Positions 60,825 through 64,000 of a DNA stretch of 64,000 bases are shown here, piece by piece. The DNA comes from Agromyces sp. LHK192 (lineage in GTDB: Bacteria; Actinomycetota; Actinomycetes; Actinomycetales; Microbacteriaceae). The translations under genes were made by a program, and so were the position numbers. The stretch covers positions 2,790,001 to 2,854,000 of the forward strand of contig NZ_CP034753.1 of the NCBI RefSeq assembly GCF_004006235.1. The letters run 5' to 3'. Each line of letters opens with the position of its first letter. Positions within the stretch are counted from its first letter, which is position 1. The notes below the pieces were generated by a model. It ran no database searches and had not been told where the DNA came from. It saw nothing but the letters and a program-made list of their open reading frames with translations.

Positions 60825-61319
60825 GTGGGAATTCGCATCGAGAAGGTCGACCTGCCGGGCATCGGCATCCGGCACGACCTGGTGACCGAGGGCGGTCGCC
60901 GGATCAGCGTCGTGTCGCACCGCGACGGGGAGCGCGACCTCGGGTTCTTCGACGAGGACGATCCCGACGCGTGCCGCGACTCCATTCCGCTCAACGACGA
61001 CGAGGCGGCCGCGCTCGCCGACGTGCTGGGCGCCTCGGTGATGCTGTCGCGACTGACGAGCCTGTCCGACGAGACCGCGGGCCTCTACACCGAGCAGATC
61101 GCACTGCCGACCGATTCGCCGTACCTGAACCGCACGCTCGGTGACACGAAGGCGCGCACCCGGACGCACGCGTCGATCGTCGCGATCGTGCGCGACGGCA
61201 CGGTCATCCCCTCGCCGACTCCCGCGGAGCGGCTCCGCGCGGGCGACGTCATCGTGGTCGTCGGCACACGTGAAGGACTCGACGGGGTCTCCCGCCTGCT
61301 CGCCAACGGCCCAGACTGA
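60825..61319 (+). CDS. khtT: KhtT-like TrkA-C regulatory subunit of K+/H+ antiporter
   Basis: The 164-residue cytosolic protein has an N-terminal domain (IRIEKVDLPGIGIRHDLVTEGGRRISVVSHRDG) and a C-terminal RCK_C/TrkA-C domain (THASIVAIVRDGTVIPSPTPAERLRAGDVIVVVGT). It gates the adjacent antiporter, in Bacillus KhtT in response to pH and c-di-AMP. The GTG start is inferred from the promoter. KhtU follows 11 bp downstream. Confidence 0.88.
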   Translation: MGIRIEKVDLPGIGIRHDLVTEGGRRISVVSHRDGERDLGFFDEDDPDACRDSIPLNDDEAAALADVLGASVMLSRLTSLSDETAGLYTEQIALPTDSPYLNRTLGDTKARTRTHASIVAIVRDGTVIPSPTPAERLRAGDVIVVVGTREGLDGVSRLLANGPD

Positions 61320-61330
61320 CCGGCGGCGGC

Positions 61331-62512
61331 ATGCACGAGACCACGCTGCTCCTGATCGAAGTCGGCGCGCTCCTCCTCGGCATGAGTCTGCTCGGGCGCC
61401 TCGCCGGAATCCTCGGCATCTCGGCGATCCCGTTCTACCTGCTCCTCGGCCTGTGCTTCGGCGACGGCGGATTCGTCCCGTTCGAGGCGAGCGAGGAGTT
61501 CTTCCAGATCGGATCCGAGCTCGGCGTCATCCTGCTGCTCGCCCTCCTCGGTCTCGAGTACACGGCCGACGAGCTCTTCGGGAGCCTGAAGTCGTCGCGC
61601 ACCGCGGGCATCGTCGACGCGTTGCTGAACGCGGTGCCGGGTGCAGCCCTCGCGCTCCTGCTGGGCTGGGGACCGATCGCGGCCGTGGCACTGGCCGGCG
61701 TCACGTGGGTGTCGTCGTCGGGCGTGATCGCGAAGCTCATGCGCGACCTCGGCCGCCTCTCCAACCGCGAGACCCCCGGAGTCCTCGCGATCCTCGTGAT
61801 CGAGGACCTCGCGATGGCGTTCTACCTCCCGATCCTGTCGGCGCTCGTCATCGGCGTGAGCCTGTGGCAGGGTGTGGTGTCGGTCGCGGTCGCCGTCGCG
61901 GTGGTGAGCCTGATCCTGTTCATCGCGCTGCGGTTCGGCGGGTTCATCTCGAAGCTGTTCCCCGCCGACCAGTACGAGCCGCTGCTGCTCGGCGTGCTCG
62001 GCCTCACGATGCTCGTCTCGGGCCTCGCGGCGGAGGTGAACGTGTCGGCCGCGGTCGGTGCGTTCCTCGTGGGAATCGCCCTGTCTGGCCGGGTCGCCGA
62101 GAACGCGAGCCAGGTGCTGACCCCGTTGCGCGACCTGTTCGCGGCGATGTTCTTCGTGTTCTTCGGCCTCACGACGAACGCGGTGGACCTGGTGGACATG
62201 CTCCTGCCCGCGGCGGCGCTCGCGCTCGTGACGATCCTCACGAAGCTCGCGACCGGGGTCTTCGCGGCACGGCGCGCCGGGGTCGGCACGCTCGGCCAGT
62301 GGCGCGCCGGCTTCGCACTCGCGCCGCGCGGCGAGTTCTCGATCGTGATCGCCGGCCTCGCGGTCGGCGCCGGGGTGGCGCCGCAGCTCGCGCCGCTCGC
62401 GACCGCCTATGTGCTGTTCACGATCTTCGCCGGCACGTTCCTGGCCCGCCTGCCCGACGCGGACTGGTTCCGCGAGGCGGTGCGCCGGCGGCGTGTGGCG
62501 AAGACGGGCTGA
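61331..62512 (+). CDS. khtU: CPA2-family K+/H+ antiporter (KhtU-like)
   Basis: The 393-residue protein has about 12 membrane segments and no C-terminal RCK domain, consistent with a separate KhtT subunit. Key segments are LLALLGLEYTADELFGSLKSS, SSSGVIAKLMRDLGRLSNRETPGVLAILVIEDLAMAFYLP (ion-site D in VIEDLAMA) and FFVFFGLTTN. It probably exports K+ under alkaline or osmotic stress. Confidence 0.9.
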   Translation: MHETTLLLIEVGALLLGMSLLGRLAGILGISAIPFYLLLGLCFGDGGFVPFEASEEFFQIGSELGVILLLALLGLEYTADELFGSLKSSRTAGIVDALLNAVPGAALALLLGWGPIAAVALAGVTWVSSSGVIAKLMRDLGRLSNRETPGVLAILVIEDLAMAFYLPILSALVIGVSLWQGVVSVAVAVAVVSLILFIALRFGGFISKLFPADQYEPLLLGVLGLTMLVSGLAAEVNVSAAVGAFLVGIALSGRVAENASQVLTPLRDLFAAMFFVFFGLTTNAVDLVDMLLPAAALALVTILTKLATGVFAARRAGVGTLGQWRAGFALAPRGEFSIVIAGLAVGAGVAPQLAPLATAYVLFTIFAGTFLARLPDADWFREAVRRRRVAKTG

Positions 62513-62515
62513 GCG

Positions 62516-63589
62516 TCACCCGACCGCGTCGGATGCCTCCCCGCCAGCCACGGCATCCCGCTCGGCGAGCAGCTCGCGCACGCGGGGCACGACCTGCGTG
62601 GCGTACCGCTCGATGCTGCCGAGCATCGCCTCGTGCGGCAGGGTGCCGTTCGAGTACTTGAGGTCGAAGCGGCTTGCGCCGATCGCCTGCACGGCACCGG
62701 CGATCTTCTGCGCGACGGTCTCGACCGACCCGGCGTAGAGCGCGCCGTGCCGGGCCTCCTGCTCGAAGTGCGCCCGCGAGGTCGGCGCCCACCCGCGCTC
62801 GCGGCCGATGCGGTCGATGATCACCTGGTAGTGCGGCCAGAGGGTGTCGAGCGCCTCCTCGTCGGTGTCGGCGACGAAGCCGGGCGAGTGGATCGCGATG
62901 GGCTGGAGCGGATGTCCGAACTGGTCGAGCGCGCGGCGGTACAGGTCGGCGAGCGGCGCGAACCGCGCGGGCGAGCCGCCGATGATGGCGAGCACGAGGG
63001 GCAGCCCGTAGTGGGCCGCGCGGACGACCGACTCCGGGCTGCCGCCGACGCCGACCCAGGTCTTCAGCGGGCCGTGCTCGACGGTGGGGTACACCGAGAG
63101 CCCGTCGATGGGCGGGCGCAGCGTGCCGGCCCACGTCACGGGCTCCTGCGGCAGCAGCGCCGCGAACAGCTGCAGCTTCTCCTCGAACAGTTCCTGGTAG
63201 GCGCCGAGGTCGTAGCCGAACAGCGGGAACGACTCGATGAACGACCCTCGCCCGAGGATCACCTCTGCACGTCCGCCGGAGATTCCGTCGAGGGTCGCGA
63301 ACCGCTGGTGAACGCGCACCGGGTCGTCGGAGCTCAGCACGGTGACGGCCGAGCCGAGGTGGATCCGCTCGGTGCGCGCGGCGATCGCGGCGAGCACGAC
63401 CTCCGGTGCCGAGACGGCGAATTCGTGGCGGTGGTGTTCGCCGACGCCGAAGAAGTCGAGGCCGAGCCGGTCGGCCAGCTCCGCCTCCGCGACGACGTTG
63501 CGCAGCACCTGGGCCTGCGACAGCAGTTCGCCGTCCGGGCCGACGGTCACGTCCCCGAAGGTGTCGAGGCCGAATTCGACGTGCGTCAT
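62516..63589 (-). CDS. LLM-class flavin-dependent oxidoreductase
   Basis: The 357-residue luciferase-like TIM-barrel protein has FFGVGEHHRHEFAVSAPEVVLAAIAART, HLGSAVTVLSSDDPVRVHQRFATLDGISGGRAEVILGRGSF and a C-terminal GASRFDLKYSNGTLPHEAMLGSIE. These segments are shared with a large group of FMN- or F420-linked LLM proteins. The ATG at 63589 has GGGGGAG upstream; the longer in-frame start at 63634 is less likely. Convergent with khtU. Confidence 0.87.
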   Translation of the reverse strand: MTHVEFGLDTFGDVTVGPDGELLSQAQVLRNVVAEAELADRLGLDFFGVGEHHRHEFAVSAPEVVLAAIAARTERIHLGSAVTVLSSDDPVRVHQRFATLDGISGGRAEVILGRGSFIESFPLFGYDLGAYQELFEEKLQLFAALLPQEPVTWAGTLRPPIDGLSVYPTVEHGPLKTWVGVGGSPESVVRAAHYGLPLVLAIIGGSPARFAPLADLYRRALDQFGHPLQPIAIHSPGFVADTDEEALDTLWPHYQVIIDRIGRERGWAPTSRAHFEQEARHGALYAGSVETVAQKIAGAVQAIGASRFDLKYSNGTLPHEAMLGSIERYATQVVPRVRELLAERDAVAGGEASDAVG

Positions 63590-63643
63590 CGATGTGTCTC
63601 CCCCACTTGCGCGGTCAATTCCATGTTCATGCATCGATATGCT

Positions 63644-63661
63644 CGAACGGGCGGCCGTTCG
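63644..63661. promoter_or_regulatory. Palindromic operator candidate
   Basis: CGAACGG-GCGG-CCGTTCG is a perfect 7-bp inverted repeat with a 4-bp centre in the intergenic region between the divergent LLM oxidoreductase and the NAD(P)-binding gene. Confidence 0.5.
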
Positions 63662-63773
63662 AGACTATTCCCGGCGCGGCATCCGCGGCCAGTCGTCGCC
63701 GGCTCGGCGCCGGTGAGAGGATGCCCTGGGGAATGCCCGGCTCGCCTAGGGCGTTGTGCGGGAGGTGGAACTG

Positions 63774-64000
63774 GTGAGGGACAGACCTGTGGTCGGCATC
63801 TTCGGCGCCGGCAAGGTCGGCACCGCGCTGGCCCGACTGCTGCTCGCCTCGGGGCACCGCGTGCTCATCGCCGGTTCGCCCCGACAGACCGCGCTCAGCC
63901 TCGTCGTCGACGTCGTCGCTCCCGGCGCCGAGGTCGCGACGCCCGAGGCGCTGGTCGAGGCATCCGACGTCGTGATCCTCGCCGTGCCGTTCGGCAAGGT
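63774..64000 (+). CDS. NAD(P)-binding protein, F420-dependent NADP reductase-like (partial)
   Basis: Only the first 75 residues are present; the window ends inside the gene. It begins with a Rossmann motif (VVGIFGAGKVGTALARLLLASGH) and continues VLIAGSPRQTALSLVVDVVAPGAEV and DVVILAVPFGK, as in NPDP/F420 oxidoreductases and NADP-binding YcdF-like proteins. GGGAGG lies eight bases before the GTG. The divergent LLM oxidoreductase would fit an F420-related pairing, but this is inference. Confidence 0.75.
   Translation, partial: MRDRPVVGIFGAGKVGTALARLLLASGHRVLIAGSPRQTALSLVVDVVAPGAEVATPEALVEASDVVILAVPFGK

Overview
The window is about 64 kb of very GC-rich chromosome with dense gene packing, many GTG starts, TANNNT -10 boxes placed 6-7 nt before start codons, and the hexamer GGATGC/GCATCC scattered throughout. 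Gene content (mfd, GlmU-Prs, rplY-pth, MetNIQ, Uup, IspE, RsmA, TatD, MetG, RsmI, PMT mannosyltransferase, F420/LLM-type oxidoreductase, AfsR-like regulator) and codon habits point to an actinobacterium of the family Microbacteriaceae, Agromyces-like; the genus is inference. No insertion sequence, prophage, CRISPR array or rRNA gene was seen. There is one tRNA gene.

Layout. 1-7.8 kb: mfd (cut by the window edge), RNase HI, two tandem ferritin-like paralogs (one degenerate and frameshifted), a TRIC-type channel and pth. 7.9-12.4 kb: L25/Ctc, a FadR-type regulator next to 6-phosphogluconate dehydrogenase, and a small membrane-protein operon. 12.5-17.2 kb: a minus-strand run tRNA-Gln, glmU, prs, acyl-CoA ligase, HTH protein. 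17.4-20.8 kb: MarR regulator, then the methionine importer metQNI. 21-24.2 kb: Uup-type ABC-F ATPase and a DUF559-like nuclease-fold gene bracketed by copies of a palindromic repeat. 24.3-32.5 kb: ispE, rsmA, tatD and metG, an oxidoreductase, and rsmI divergent from the protein mannosyltransferase. 32.5-34.4 kb: a three-gene XRE/membrane protein/oxidoreductase operon with a clear promoter and paired operators. 34.4-34.9 kb: a guanidine exporter (Gdx) behind a guanidine-III riboswitch. 34.9-41.5 kb: a probable operon of MoxR ATPase, an unknown protein, a zincin-VWA fusion protein, a helical protein, a PaaK-like ligase and an ABM monooxygenase. 41.6-43.4 kb: PnuC-NadR nicotinamide riboside salvage. 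43.5-46.5 kb: isochorismatase-like hydrolase, MetY, CoA-binding protein, acetyltransferase. 46.6-51.8 kb: a 1,094-residue SARP/AfsR-type regulator convergent with a DrrAB-type exporter. 52-57.3 kb: purine module (NCS2 permease, 8-oxoguanine/guanine deaminase) divergent from an MFS exporter and aldo/keto reductase. 57.5-64 kb: DUF4349 lipoprotein, acyl-CoA dehydrogenase, AlaX-like editing protein, KhtT-KhtU K+/H+ antiporter, LLM oxidoreductase and the start of an NAD(P)-binding F420-reductase-like gene.

Most genes are housekeeping. The strongest candidates for undescribed biology are the MoxR/VWA-zincin operon, the palindromic repeat family tied to the DUF559-like gene, the genome-wide leaderless promoter habit (including -10 boxes made from the upstream gene's stop codon), and several paired operators. 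All function calls come from reading motifs by eye; no database search was run.
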